DNA of 50,265 nt from Ignavibacteriales bacterium (GTDB lineage Bacteria > Bacteroidota > Ignavibacteria > UBA10030 > SZUA-254), in NCBI GenBank assembly GCA_016218025.1, contig JACRFD010000048.1, positions 1-50,265 of the forward strand. Direction: 5' to 3'. Made by a program: the position numbers and the translations under genes. The stretch's first letter is position 1. Each line of letters starts with the position of its first letter. This document shows positions 18,569 through 26,739 of this stretch, piece after piece. The notes under the pieces were generated by a model. It made no database searches. It was not told the DNA's origin and saw only the letters and a list, made by a program, of their open reading frames with translations.

Positions 18569-19750
18569 ATGAATAAAGAAGTTATTATCGCAAGCGCATG
18601 CCGGACACCAATAGGTTCGTTCGGCGGCGTATTAAGTTCATTTCCAGCACCACGCCTTGGTGCACACGTAATTCAAGAAGCTGTAAAACGTGCTAATCTA
18701 AAACCTGAACAAATCGATGAGGTAATTATGGGTTGTGTATTACCCAGCGGCATGGGACAAGCGCCCGCACGTCAGGCAGCGATCTACGGTGGATTACCAA
18801 CATCAGTTGAATGTATGACCATTAATAAAGTGTGTGGTTCAGGGATGAAGGCAGTTATGCTGGCAAGCCAGGCAATCATAACAGGTGATGCCGATATTGT
18901 TGTTGCAGGTGGAATGGAAAGCATGTCAAATGTCCCGTACATCTTAGATAAAGCCCGGAATGGATACAGAATGGGTAACGGCCAGGTGATAGATGGAATG
19001 ATAAAAGATGGTTTGTGGGATCCGTATAAAGATTTTCATATGGGAAATGCCGGGGAGCTTTGCGCAAAGGAATGTGATTTCCCTCGAAACGTTCAGGATG
19101 AGTTTGCAATTCAAAGTTATCAAAGAGCTATTGAAGCTCAGAAGAATGGTTACTTCAAAGACGAAATTGTTCCGGTACCGATTCCTCAAAAGGGATCCGA
19201 TCCAACAATTATTGCTGAGGACGAGGAACCCAAGAAAGTAAAGTTCGATAAAATAACAACACTCAAATCTGCTTTCCAGACAGACGGAACAATCACTGCA
19301 GCGAATGCTTCAAAGATTAATGATGGTGCTGCCGCACTTGTTGTAATGTCGAAAGAAAAAGCTGATCAACTTGGCGTTAAACCGCTTGCCCGTATTATTG
19401 CATCCGGTTCAGTGGCAAAACAACCAGAGTGGTTTACAACAGCCCCTGCTGATGCTATGGCGAAAGTTTTGAAAAAAGCAAACTTAACAAAAGATCAAAT
19501 AGATTTGTTTGAAATTAACGAAGCGTTTTCAGTAGTAACTCTTGTGGTTAATAAGATTCTCGGACTTGATCCCAATAAAGTAAATGTTAACGGAGGAGCA
19601 GTTGCGTTGGGGCATCCTATCGGTGCAAGCGGTGCAAGGATTTTAGTAACTTTATTGTATGCCCTCAAACAACGAAATTTGAAACGCGGCATGGCATCGC
19701 TGTGCATAGGCGGTGGCGAAGCTAGTGCAATCATTATTGAAATAGTATAA
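18569..19750 (+). CDS. Acetyl-CoA acetyltransferase (thiolase)
   Basis: The 393-residue thiolase condenses two acetyl-CoA or cleaves acetoacetyl-CoA/3-ketoacyl-CoA. Nucleophile C89 lies in [11 protein letters not shown], the second catalytic pair in NEAFSV and [10 protein letters not shown], and the C-terminal Cys in SLCIGGGEA. It is the first gene of a three-gene set with 3-hydroxyacyl-CoA dehydrogenase (13 bases downstream) and acyl-CoA dehydrogenase. This suggests C4 acyl-CoA metabolism or beta-oxidation; no enoyl-CoA hydratase is present here. Confidence 0.93.
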   Translation: MNKEVIIASACRTPIGSFGGVLSSFPAPRLGAHVIQEAVKRANLKPEQIDEVIMGCVLPSGMGQAPARQAAIYGGLPTSVECMTINKVCGSGMKAVMLASQAIITGDADIVVAGGMESMSNVPYILDKARNGYRMGNGQVIDGMIKDGLWDPYKDFHMGNAGELCAKECDFPRNVQDEFAIQSYQRAIEAQKNGYFKDEIVPVPIPQKGSDPTIIAEDEEPKKVKFDKITTLKSAFQTDGTITAANASKINDGAAALVVMSKEKADQLGVKPLARIIASGSVAKQPEWFTTAPADAMAKVLKKANLTKDQIDLFEINEAFSVVTLVVNKILGLDPNKVNVNGGAVALGHPIGASGARILVTLLYALKQRNLKRGMASLCIGGGEASAIIIEIV

Positions 19751-19763
19751 GGATATTTTAGTT

Positions 19764-20624
19764 ATGGAGATAAAGAATGTTACGGTAATTGGCGGAGGTA
19801 CAATGGGGAACGGAATCGCCCATGTCTTTGCCCAATTTGGCTATAATGTTATTTTGAATGACATCAATCAACAATTTTTAGATCGTGCATTAAAAACTAT
19901 AACGGGAAATCTCGATCGTCAGGTAAAGAAAGAAATAATTACTGACGAGAAAAAGAGAGAGACTCTTTCAAGAATCAAAACATCTTTAGCTTTGGACGAA
20001 AGTGTAAAAAATGCCGACTTAGTAATTGAAGCAGCAACCGAAGATCAAAATATTAAAACAAAGATTTTCCAAACAATCGATGCTGCCGCTCCGGTAAATG
20101 CAATACTTGCATCGAACACTTCATCGATATCGATAACAGAAATTGCCGCCAAAACCAAACGGTCACCGAAAGTTATTGGAATGCATTTTATGAATCCTGT
20201 TCCGATGATGAAATTGGTAGAGATAATAAGAGGTTTGGCAACATCCGATGAAACACTTGCTGCGATAGTTGAGATTTCTAAAAAATTAGATAAAGTTCCT
20301 GTCGAAGTTAATGATTATCCCGGATTCATCGCAAATCGGATACTGATGCCGATGATTAACGAGGCGGTTTATTGCGTGATGGAAGGAGTGGCATCAACCG
20401 AAGCGATTGATACAGTAATGAAATTAGGAATGAATCATCCGATGGGTCCGCTGACGTTAGCAGATTTTATCGGGCTGGATGTATGCTTATCAATTATGAA
20501 TGTTCTCCATGAAGGATTAGGCGACACAAAATATAGACCTGCACCTCTTCTTAAGAAAATGGTGGCTGCAGGATATCTTGGAAGAAAAACCGGACGTGGT
20601 TTTTATCAATATGAAGGGAAATAA
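19764..20624 (+). CDS. 3-hydroxybutyryl-CoA dehydrogenase
   Basis: The 286-residue enzyme interconverts 3-hydroxyacyl-CoA and acetoacetyl-CoA with NAD(P). The N-terminal Rossmann loop is [18 protein letters not shown], with an acidic residue after beta-2 (LND). [12 protein letters not shown] and the catalytic-His signature [17 protein letters not shown] are followed by the C-terminal helical dimer domain ([37 protein letters not shown]). It is a stand-alone dehydrogenase of the Hbd/PaaH type, without a fused hydratase. Two bases separate it from the next gene. Confidence 0.93.
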   Translation: MEIKNVTVIGGGTMGNGIAHVFAQFGYNVILNDINQQFLDRALKTITGNLDRQVKKEIITDEKKRETLSRIKTSLALDESVKNADLVIEAATEDQNIKTKIFQTIDAAAPVNAILASNTSSISITEIAAKTKRSPKVIGMHFMNPVPMMKLVEIIRGLATSDETLAAIVEISKKLDKVPVEVNDYPGFIANRILMPMINEAVYCVMEGVASTEAIDTVMKLGMNHPMGPLTLADFIGLDVCLSIMNVLHEGLGDTKYRPAPLLKKMVAAGYLGRKTGRGFYQYEGK

Positions 20625-20626
20625 TA

Positions 20627-21769
20627 ATGCAATTCGATTTCAATGAAACCCATTTAATGATTAAAGAAACAGCAAAAAAATTTGCTGATGAAGTGTTAGC
20701 TGCTTCTGCTGCGGAGCGGGATGAAAAAGAACTTTTTCCGTTTCAGGAAGTTAAGCAGTTGGGTGAATTGGGTTTTATGGGGATGATGGTACCGGAACAA
20801 TACGGTGGTGCCGGACTTGATACCATCAGCTATGTTTTGGCGATGGAAGAAATATCCCGTGCGGATGCATCGTGCGGTGTGATTATGTCGGTAAATAATT
20901 CTTTAGTCACCTATGGTTTAAATGAGTGGGGAACTGAAGAACAAAAACAAAAATATCTTATACCACTTGCTAGCGGTAAATTGCTCGGTGCATTTGCTCT
21001 CTCAGAACCAGAAGCTGGCAGTGATGCTTCGAATCAGAAAACAATGGCAGACAAGTCGGGAGATTATTATATCCTGAACGGGACGAAAAATTTTATCACA
21101 AATGGTGCAAATGCAGATGTAGTTTTAGTAATGGCAACAACAGATCGTACTATCGGAGCTCACGGGATAAGCACTTTTATTGTTGAAAAGGGAACGCCCG
21201 GATTTTCAGTTGCCAAGAAGGAAAAAAAGATGGGTATCCGAAGTTCCGATACAGTATCGCTTGCTTTTCAGGATTGCAAAGTTCCTGCTTCGAACCGGAT
21301 TGGCGAGGAAGGATTTGGATTTAAATTTGCCATGAAAACTCTTGATGGCGGCAGAATCGGTATTGCTTCGCAGGCATTGGGGATAGCTCAAGCTTCTTTA
21401 GATGCATCAATCGGTTATGCAAAACAACGGAAAGCATTTGGAAAATATATTGCAGAATTCCAGGCAATTCAATTCATGATTGCGGATATGGCAACAAGAG
21501 TTGAAGGTGCACGGCTCCTTACATTAAAGGCGGCTGCATTGAAAGATGCTCATCAGCCATTCGGCAACGCCTCGGCAATGGCAAAATTATTCGCTTCGAA
21601 AGTAGCCGTCGATGCAGCGCTTGATGCGATACAAATTCATGGCGGATATGGTTATGTAAGGGAGTATAATGTCGAAAGATACCTCAGAGATGCAAAAATC
21701 ACAGAAATTTATGAAGGTACGTCTGAAGTTCAGAGAATTGTGATTGCAAGAAATCTACTAAAAGATTGA
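20627..21769 (+). CDS. Acyl-CoA dehydrogenase, short-chain (butyryl-CoA) type
   Basis: The 380-residue FAD enzyme introduces the 2,3-double bond in acyl-CoA. It has ALSEPEAGSDASN, the FAD-binding FITNGANADV, RIGIASQALGIAQASL, the QIHGGYGYVREYNVERYLRD segment and catalytic base E363 in YEGTSEVQR. That glutamate position is the one used by short- and medium-chain enzymes. It ends the thiolase-dehydrogenase operon. Electron-transfer flavoprotein genes are not in the window. Confidence 0.93.
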   Translation: MQFDFNETHLMIKETAKKFADEVLAASAAERDEKELFPFQEVKQLGELGFMGMMVPEQYGGAGLDTISYVLAMEEISRADASCGVIMSVNNSLVTYGLNEWGTEEQKQKYLIPLASGKLLGAFALSEPEAGSDASNQKTMADKSGDYYILNGTKNFITNGANADVVLVMATTDRTIGAHGISTFIVEKGTPGFSVAKKEKKMGIRSSDTVSLAFQDCKVPASNRIGEEGFGFKFAMKTLDGGRIGIASQALGIAQASLDASIGYAKQRKAFGKYIAEFQAIQFMIADMATRVEGARLLTLKAAALKDAHQPFGNASAMAKLFASKVAVDAALDAIQIHGGYGYVREYNVERYLRDAKITEIYEGTSEVQRIVIARNLLKD

Positions 21770-21857
21770 TCCTATAAAAACAGCCTGCATAAATTATCCT
21801 CAAATCGTCGATGACCTCTCATATTATCTTTTATCGGCTTCATTGTGGAAGGTACGA

Positions 21858-22538
21858 ATGAAAAAAAGTCTAAAAAAAATTTCCTTCGGTTTACTTTTAT
21901 TTATCGTTTTAATTAACTCTCGTTTATCGGCTCAGAGTGATGATTCTACTTATATGGGAATGAAAGAGGATGTTAACTTTTTTCTTACACTTCAATTAAT
22001 GGACGGCAACGATTATGCATCGACATTAAAATCAATGGGAGGAACTGGATATATACATTGGTTGGCTTTCGATATAGGTTGCGGATTCAGAATAAAAGAC
22101 AATATCTTTTTAGCACCTCGGCTGAATATACTGACGAGCCGGATAACGACCGGTTCGCATTATAATTATTCATATGGGACAGAAAATGCAAAGGTTACAC
22201 TCGTTTTTATCCCCGGGGTCACAGGACGATATTATTTCAAAGAACTCGGAGCTCTTCATCTTCTTGCATCTGTTGGTATGGTAGCTTCCGTGTCGTCTCA
22301 GGTGATCGATTATGAGCTTGAAGGTGGAGGAATAGCCCTGGGTTGTGGAGTTGGTTATGAATTCCCGTTTGGCTCAAGAGCTTTGGTGCTTGAATTTGGT
22401 TACAGCAGTATACCGATAAAGACGGCTATTAAAACTTATAGAGGATATTCTCTTGTGGAATTATCATCCGATAGGAACTGGGGAGGAATATTCTTCACGG
22501 TAGGAACATGTTTCAATATAACTAATTATAAACCTTGA
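21858..22538 (+). CDS. Outer-membrane beta-barrel protein, unknown function
   Basis: The ATG at 21858 follows GGAAGG and starts a signal peptide (MKKSLKKISFGLLLFIVLINSRLSAQ), giving 226 residues; the TTG fifteen bases upstream is not the start. Alternating hydrophobic strands, Gly/aromatic richness and the pattern RIKDNIFLAPRLNI...GVTGRYYF suggest an eight- to ten-strand porin-like barrel. No specific family is recognised. Confidence 0.75.
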   Translation: MKKSLKKISFGLLLFIVLINSRLSAQSDDSTYMGMKEDVNFFLTLQLMDGNDYASTLKSMGGTGYIHWLAFDIGCGFRIKDNIFLAPRLNILTSRITTGSHYNYSYGTENAKVTLVFIPGVTGRYYFKELGALHLLASVGMVASVSSQVIDYELEGGGIALGCGVGYEFPFGSRALVLEFGYSSIPIKTAIKTYRGYSLVELSSDRNWGGIFFTVGTCFNITNYKP

Positions 22539-22644
22539 ATTTTCATTTATTAAAATCGTATTCGATAATTATTATTCAAACTTCATTACTAAAAGATTAT
22601 TTAGCAGTGGAGAAACCCCTAATTTCAAATTGAAGGGATCTTTT

Positions 22645-23007
22645 ATGAGTGCAGCAAAATATTTAGCTTCATTAATGTTGGTGATATGCATTGTAGGTTG
22701 TACACCGTTTCATATGGCGTTGACAAACGAAGAAAAATCATCACCTCCAACCACTCCTGATAAAATTCAAATATATTTCCAGGGAGAACAAACTCCTCCT
22801 GTTAAAGAAATTGGAAATATTGTGGTATCAGGGAATTCAGAGAAACACGGCGTAAAATTTTTACAGGAACAAGCCGCAAAAATAGGAGCTGATGCGATTA
22901 TCAATCTGGAAGTAAAAATTGAAACTCAAACCTTGATAATCCTTATCTTTCCTATACCTATTAATTCATATTTTGTTTCTGGTACAGCCGTTAAATATGT
23001 CAACTAA
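22645..23007 (+). CDS. Small lipoprotein with GADAII motif
   Basis: The ATG at 22645 is preceded by GAAGGGA. The 120-residue protein has a lipobox CIVGC (C19). The core (VKEIGNIVVSG...FLQEQAAKIGADAIINLEV) resembles the YbjQ/heavy-metal-binding-like lipoproteins in which a GAdAii strand follows a helix. The next gene is a related lipoprotein, suggesting an old tandem duplication. Function unknown. Confidence 0.7.
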   Translation: MSAAKYLASLMLVICIVGCTPFHMALTNEEKSSPPTTPDKIQIYFQGEQTPPVKEIGNIVVSGNSEKHGVKFLQEQAAKIGADAIINLEVKIETQTLIILIFPIPINSYFVSGTAVKYVN

Positions 23008-23026
23008 ATATATCAGGAGTTAAAAA

Positions 23027-23368
23027 ATGAAAATATCAATCATTTCTTTATCAATCATATTATTAATGTTGGTTTTAGCCGGTTGTACCGGTAACGCAGT
23101 TTATCTAAAAACGGATAAAAAATATGATAAAACCGATTATAAAAATATAAAGATATATTCTATCACTAATCCGTCGGAAAATTATGAGATAATCGGATAT
23201 GTCTCTACATATTCGAGTGATGCAAATAGAGAAGGAGAACGTTTGCGAAATAATTTAAAAAAGCAGGCAGCAAAATATGGCGCTGATGCGATAATTGGAT
23301 TCAAATTAAATATTGCGATAAGCGGTGGCGGAGGGGCTCAAGGTGTTGCAGTTAAGTTTTTGCCATAA
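23027..23368 (+). CDS. Small lipoprotein with GADAII motif, paralogue of the preceding gene
   Basis: The 113-residue protein starts 19 bases after the previous stop, behind AGGAG. The lipobox is VLAGC (C20). Its core YEIIGYVSTYSSD...LKKQAAKYGADAIIGFKL matches the layout of the neighbour (EIGNIVVSG...EQAAKIGADAII), although overall identity is low. It ends with a Gly-rich turn and a final strand. Function unknown. Confidence 0.7.
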   Translation: MKISIISLSIILLMLVLAGCTGNAVYLKTDKKYDKTDYKNIKIYSITNPSENYEIIGYVSTYSSDANREGERLRNNLKKQAAKYGADAIIGFKLNIAISGGGGAQGVAVKFLP

Positions 23369-23517
23369 ATTTCTTTGTTTTTAGAATGGAGCTCAAGAAG
23401 TATCTATTTGAAGCTAAAATCATTGAAATATGAAGCATGAGAGTAAAAAATGATGAAATGTAACGGTTTGTAATTTAGTAAAAGAATAAAAATATTGATA
23501 TTCTTGGAACTGTAAAC

Positions 23518-23546
23518 TTGACAAATACTGTTACTTTTCTTATAAT
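23518..23546 (+). promoter_or_regulatory. Perfect sigma-70 consensus promoter
   Basis: TTGACA (23518-23523), exactly 17 bases, TATAAT (23541-23546). It precedes the barrel gene at 23604 by 57 bases. The sequence around the -35, AAACTTGACAAATA, recurs at the promoter of the paralogous gene at 24464. Confidence 0.85.
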
Positions 23547-23603
23547 TGCAAGGCAGTTATTTACAAACTAAATAAACAGTAACAATAATAAAAGGAGTTA
23601 TAC

Positions 23604-24182
23604 ATGAAAAAATTAGTGCCCGTATTGATGTTAGTTTTATTGGTTGCCGGAATTTCATTCGGTCAAGAAGGTCAGATGAGATTAGGTGCCGGTTTGGAAT
23701 TAGTACTTCCAAGCGGAACTTTTGGAGATGTTGCCGGTACCGGATTCGGCGGAACAGCTAATTTCTTATATACTGTAAATCCACAAATAACAATCACTGG
23801 TACAGCTGGATACATCATGTGGGGTGAAAAATCTTTCGACCTTGGCTTCGGTGAATGGAAGTATTCATACTCTGCAATACCAATACTTGCCGGTGGAAGA
23901 TATTACTTTACAGAGGGTGATTCACGTGTTTATGGATCTGCTGAAATCGGATTATATATGTTTAGTGCAACCGTTACAGTTCCAACCCAGTCATTTTTTG
24001 GTTATACTATTGCTGGTGGAGAAACTACTGAAAGCAGCAGCGAATTCACAATAGCACCTGGTGTCGGCTATGAAATGAAGATTGGTGACAACATGAATCT
24101 TGATGTTGCTGCAAAATATCTCATAATTTCAGATATGAGCAATATTAATCTTCGTGCTGGTGTAAACTTTGTAATTAACTAA
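23604..24182 (+). CDS. Outer-membrane beta-barrel protein, small porin family, copy 1
   Basis: The 192-residue protein has AAAGGAG before the ATG and the signal peptide MKKLVPVLMLVLLVAGISFG. The mature part is a barrel of about eight strands (RLGAGLELVLPSGTFGD, GWKYSYSAIPILAGGRYYF, VYGSAEIGLYMFSATV, FTIAPGVGYEMKIG, final strand LRAGVNFVIN). It resembles OmpW/opacity-type barrels in size only. Its consensus promoter, strong Shine-Dalgarno and strong terminator suggest abundant, monocistronic expression. The gene at 24464 is a paralogue with the same strand order. Confidence 0.8.
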   Translation: MKKLVPVLMLVLLVAGISFGQEGQMRLGAGLELVLPSGTFGDVAGTGFGGTANFLYTVNPQITITGTAGYIMWGEKSFDLGFGEWKYSYSAIPILAGGRYYFTEGDSRVYGSAEIGLYMFSATVTVPTQSFFGYTIAGGETTESSSEFTIAPGVGYEMKIGDNMNLDVAAKYLIISDMSNINLRAGVNFVIN

Positions 24183-24205
24183 TTCCAGAATTACACAAAG
24201 TAATC

Positions 24206-24237
24206 AAAAAGCGTCCAAAAGTGGACGCTTTTTTTTT
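24206..24237 (+). terminator. Rho-independent terminator
   Basis: GCGTCCA (24211-24217), loop AAAG, TGGACGC (24222-24228), flanked by an A tract and nine T residues. It ends the barrel gene transcript 24 bases after its stop codon. Confidence 0.92.
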
Positions 24238-24363
24238 GCAATAATCATGTTAAATTTTCATTTTAGAAGTAATCAGATAATGTTATCCTAAATTCCTTTT
24301 ATGCTGATTAATGCCTTTTCTTAAAGATTACCATAAAGTATAATCATCTAATGCCTTGAAAAC

Positions 24364-24392
24364 TTGACAAATAACTTTTTTTTTGGTATACT
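24364..24392 (+). promoter_or_regulatory. Sigma-70-type promoter
   Basis: TTGACA (24364-24369), exactly 17 bases, TATACT (24387-24392), upstream of the barrel gene at 24464. It shares AACTTGACAAATA with the promoter at 23518. Confidence 0.75.
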
Positions 24393-24463
24393 TTACGCGG
24401 TAAAAGAAGATAACATTTGTAACCATTTTGTAAGATTTTTAAAATAATATTTAAAAGGATAAT

Positions 24464-25039
24464 ATGAAGAAGAAATCAATTTTAATTTGCATGCTCTTAT
24501 TTCTCATTGCTGGAACGGTTTTCAGTCAATCAATATTTTTCAATGCACGGGGTGGATTGGCGTTGCCCACTGGCAAATTAAGTGACTCGATTAACTTGGG
24601 TGTAGGGGGAACGTTAGCATGCGGATATAATTTTGATGAAAATGTTGCCATGACTTTAACTTCAGGATATTTACATTTTCCGGGGAAGGAGATGGTCTCT
24701 GCAAAGACATCTTCGATCATGAAGTATGATGTAGTTCCTATCCTAATAGGTGCAAAATATACCGGACTATTTTACGAACAGTTGAGCGCTTACCTTAAAA
24801 TGGATATCGGTGTATATATGATGAAAGGGACTCAAACAGTAACAATCCTTGAATCTGGAATTGTAGGAACGGCAGAAAATACTGAGACAAAATTTACATT
24901 AGTTCCGTCCATTGGCGGAGAATATCAGATAAATGAGAATTTAAACATTGATTTGAATATTTCATACAGCCATCTGGCGACTATTGATCATGCCACAACA
25001 TGGATAGGAATATTCACAGGTTTGAAATACACATTGTAA
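24464..25039 (+). CDS. Outer-membrane beta-barrel protein, small porin family, copy 2
   Basis: The 191-residue protein follows AAAGGA and has signal peptide MKKKSILICMLLFLIAGTVFS. The strand plan matches copy 1 (FNARGGLALPTGKLSD, YDVVPILIGAKYTGLF, KMDIGVYMMKGTQTV, FTLVPSIGGEYQINENLNIDL), with moderate identity. It lies 49 bases before the next barrel gene and may share its transcript. Function unknown. Confidence 0.78.
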   Translation: MKKKSILICMLLFLIAGTVFSQSIFFNARGGLALPTGKLSDSINLGVGGTLACGYNFDENVAMTLTSGYLHFPGKEMVSAKTSSIMKYDVVPILIGAKYTGLFYEQLSAYLKMDIGVYMMKGTQTVTILESGIVGTAENTETKFTLVPSIGGEYQINENLNIDLNISYSHLATIDHATTWIGIFTGLKYTL

Positions 25040-25087
25040 AGATAAAACGTTAGTTCACTAATTAATCACAAATAAAAGAGGATTAGT

Positions 25088-26617
25088 ATGAAGAAATTTG
25101 TTATAGTTACCATTTTGGTGCTAATAATAGCCGGTATGGCTTTCTCTCAGGCAAAGCCGGGTGGAATAGCCCGCCAGGCAAGCATGGGCGGATCGCAAGC
25201 TGGTTACGGATTGGTGCTGAATCCATTTATTATGGATGATCCGGCATTGTTGTTTATTAACCCTGCCTATCAGGCAAACTATAGAGACTATTTATGGATG
25301 AATATTGCTGGTGGTAGATTATACAGCAGTTCTTCCTCCGACAATGGTTACGGGCAACAGAATGCAGGTGTAGCTTTTGGTGTTACAGATCAATTGACAG
25401 TCGGTACGATCTTGAGTTATGATCCAACATCAATCAATATGGTCAATCAATCGCTTGATGCTCCATTTATGCAACGATATTCAAATTCAATACCGGTTGT
25501 AAATAATGTTTGGGAAGTATTAGCTGCGTATAAAATGAATTCCTTAACATTGGGATTCGGCTTTATGTATGGATGGTCGAATTATGATTATAATGCTGAT
25601 GACAGATATACATGGACACTTACGTATCCGATACGAAGAGATACTTCCACGTCATATACTTATGAGGGTGAAGGATCTTCAAGTATGATGGGACTTAGAG
25701 CCGGTGCAATCCTAGAGTTTGGTAACGGTTCTTCGGTAGATTTCAGTGGTGCGATACGTTTCAATAGTGCAACAGATATTTCAAAATCATCACCTGTTGA
25801 CACAGGATATACGATGTGGTATCGTGACAACGGCGAATATTCTGTATCAGGTACAGAATTGCAGTTAGCAGCACGTGGCAAATTTAAAATAAATAATAAA
25901 TTCAATTTTGTACCTTATGCTATGTTAGCAACTGTAAGTGCGGAACCGAAGGAAGATAAAGCAGTTCTTAAAACTTCTTACGAAAGCAGATTTTTAGCTG
26001 CATTCCCGAGAACAATCTCTATGGAAGCATCGGGAACTGCGTATGCTTTTGGTCTTGGTGGTGAATACAAAACTCAATCATTCTATTTTGCCGGTGGTGT
26101 GAGCTTTCAATCTGGCAGTATGGAACAAAAAATGGATTCTACCGGAAGTTATATAGATTATTATTACTATCCGGCGGATACTGTTACCCGTAGTTTTTCG
26201 GGTACCGATACATATACATATACAGCTCTTCCTGTAATCAATCTTGGAGCAGAATGGTGGGCAACTGACTGGCTTGCATGCAGATTGGGATATCAACGGG
26301 CTATCGGCAGTGTTAAACATGAATTTGAGGCTAAATGGACACGAACCGATAGGCAAGGAACTCCTATAACTCAAAGTGAGACATATAAATATGAGAATAA
26401 TCAATCAATTGCTCACAGCATGATGTTGGTTGGCGGTCTTAACCCAAGTACATTCGATGGCTTGGTGACACTTGGTGTTGGATTTAAGTTCGGTGGTTTT
26501 TCGCTTGATGCAACGGTCAGTGAAGAAGCACTCCGTCGTGGACTCGGATTATTCGGTTCAAACGATAATTTAAATACGTTTGGATTTATGACAGCAAGTT
26601 ATAACTTTGCCGAGTAA
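25088..26617 (+). CDS. Large outer-membrane beta-barrel protein
   Basis: The 509-residue protein follows AGAGGATT and has signal peptide MKKFVIVTILVLIIAGMAFSQ. After it come ARQASMGGSQAGYGLVLNPFIMDDPALLFINPAY, typical of FadL/OMPP1-like or PorV-like proteins in which an N-terminal DPAxxxxNPA segment enters the barrel. About fourteen Gly/aromatic strands follow and the last residues form an aromatic-rich strand (FGFMTASYNFAE). It could be a transporter of hydrophobic substrates or a T9SS-associated barrel; the sequence does not decide. A terminator follows. Confidence 0.78.
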   Translation: MKKFVIVTILVLIIAGMAFSQAKPGGIARQASMGGSQAGYGLVLNPFIMDDPALLFINPAYQANYRDYLWMNIAGGRLYSSSSSDNGYGQQNAGVAFGVTDQLTVGTILSYDPTSINMVNQSLDAPFMQRYSNSIPVVNNVWEVLAAYKMNSLTLGFGFMYGWSNYDYNADDRYTWTLTYPIRRDTSTSYTYEGEGSSSMMGLRAGAILEFGNGSSVDFSGAIRFNSATDISKSSPVDTGYTMWYRDNGEYSVSGTELQLAARGKFKINNKFNFVPYAMLATVSAEPKEDKAVLKTSYESRFLAAFPRTISMEASGTAYAFGLGGEYKTQSFYFAGGVSFQSGSMEQKMDSTGSYIDYYYYPADTVTRSFSGTDTYTYTALPVINLGAEWWATDWLACRLGYQRAIGSVKHEFEAKWTRTDRQGTPITQSETYKYENNQSIAHSMMLVGGLNPSTFDGLVTLGVGFKFGGFSLDATVSEEALRRGLGLFGSNDNLNTFGFMTASYNFAE

Positions 26618-26637
26618 TTCTTTAGTCTAATTTTTTT

Positions 26638-26669
26638 GGGGCGGCCGATCATCTTCGGTCGCCTTTTTT
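26638..26669 (+). terminator. Rho-independent terminator
   Basis: A GGGGCGGCCGA / TCGGTCGCC stem (one bulge or mismatch) with a six-base loop is followed by six T residues, 20 bases after the barrel gene stop. Confidence 0.85.
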
Positions 26670-26693
26670 ATTATTGTTCAATCGATGAATTAT

Positions 26694-26722
26694 TTGTACA
26701 TTTTATTTAAAAGAAATATAAA
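26694..26722 (+). promoter_or_regulatory. Candidate promoter of the sensor-kinase gene
   Basis: TTGTAC (26694-26699), 17 bases, TATAAA (26717-26722). The predicted start of transcription is only about ten bases before the ATG at 26740, and no Shine-Dalgarno is visible, so the mRNA may be nearly leaderless. Confidence 0.4.
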
Positions 26723-26739
26723 TCCCACAATATTCATTA

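Noticed and set aside
12391..22576. Sixteen-base identity TTCGATAATTATTATT at 12391 and 22561
   Set aside because: Very AT-rich and located in unrelated intergenic positions; chance is likely in this composition.
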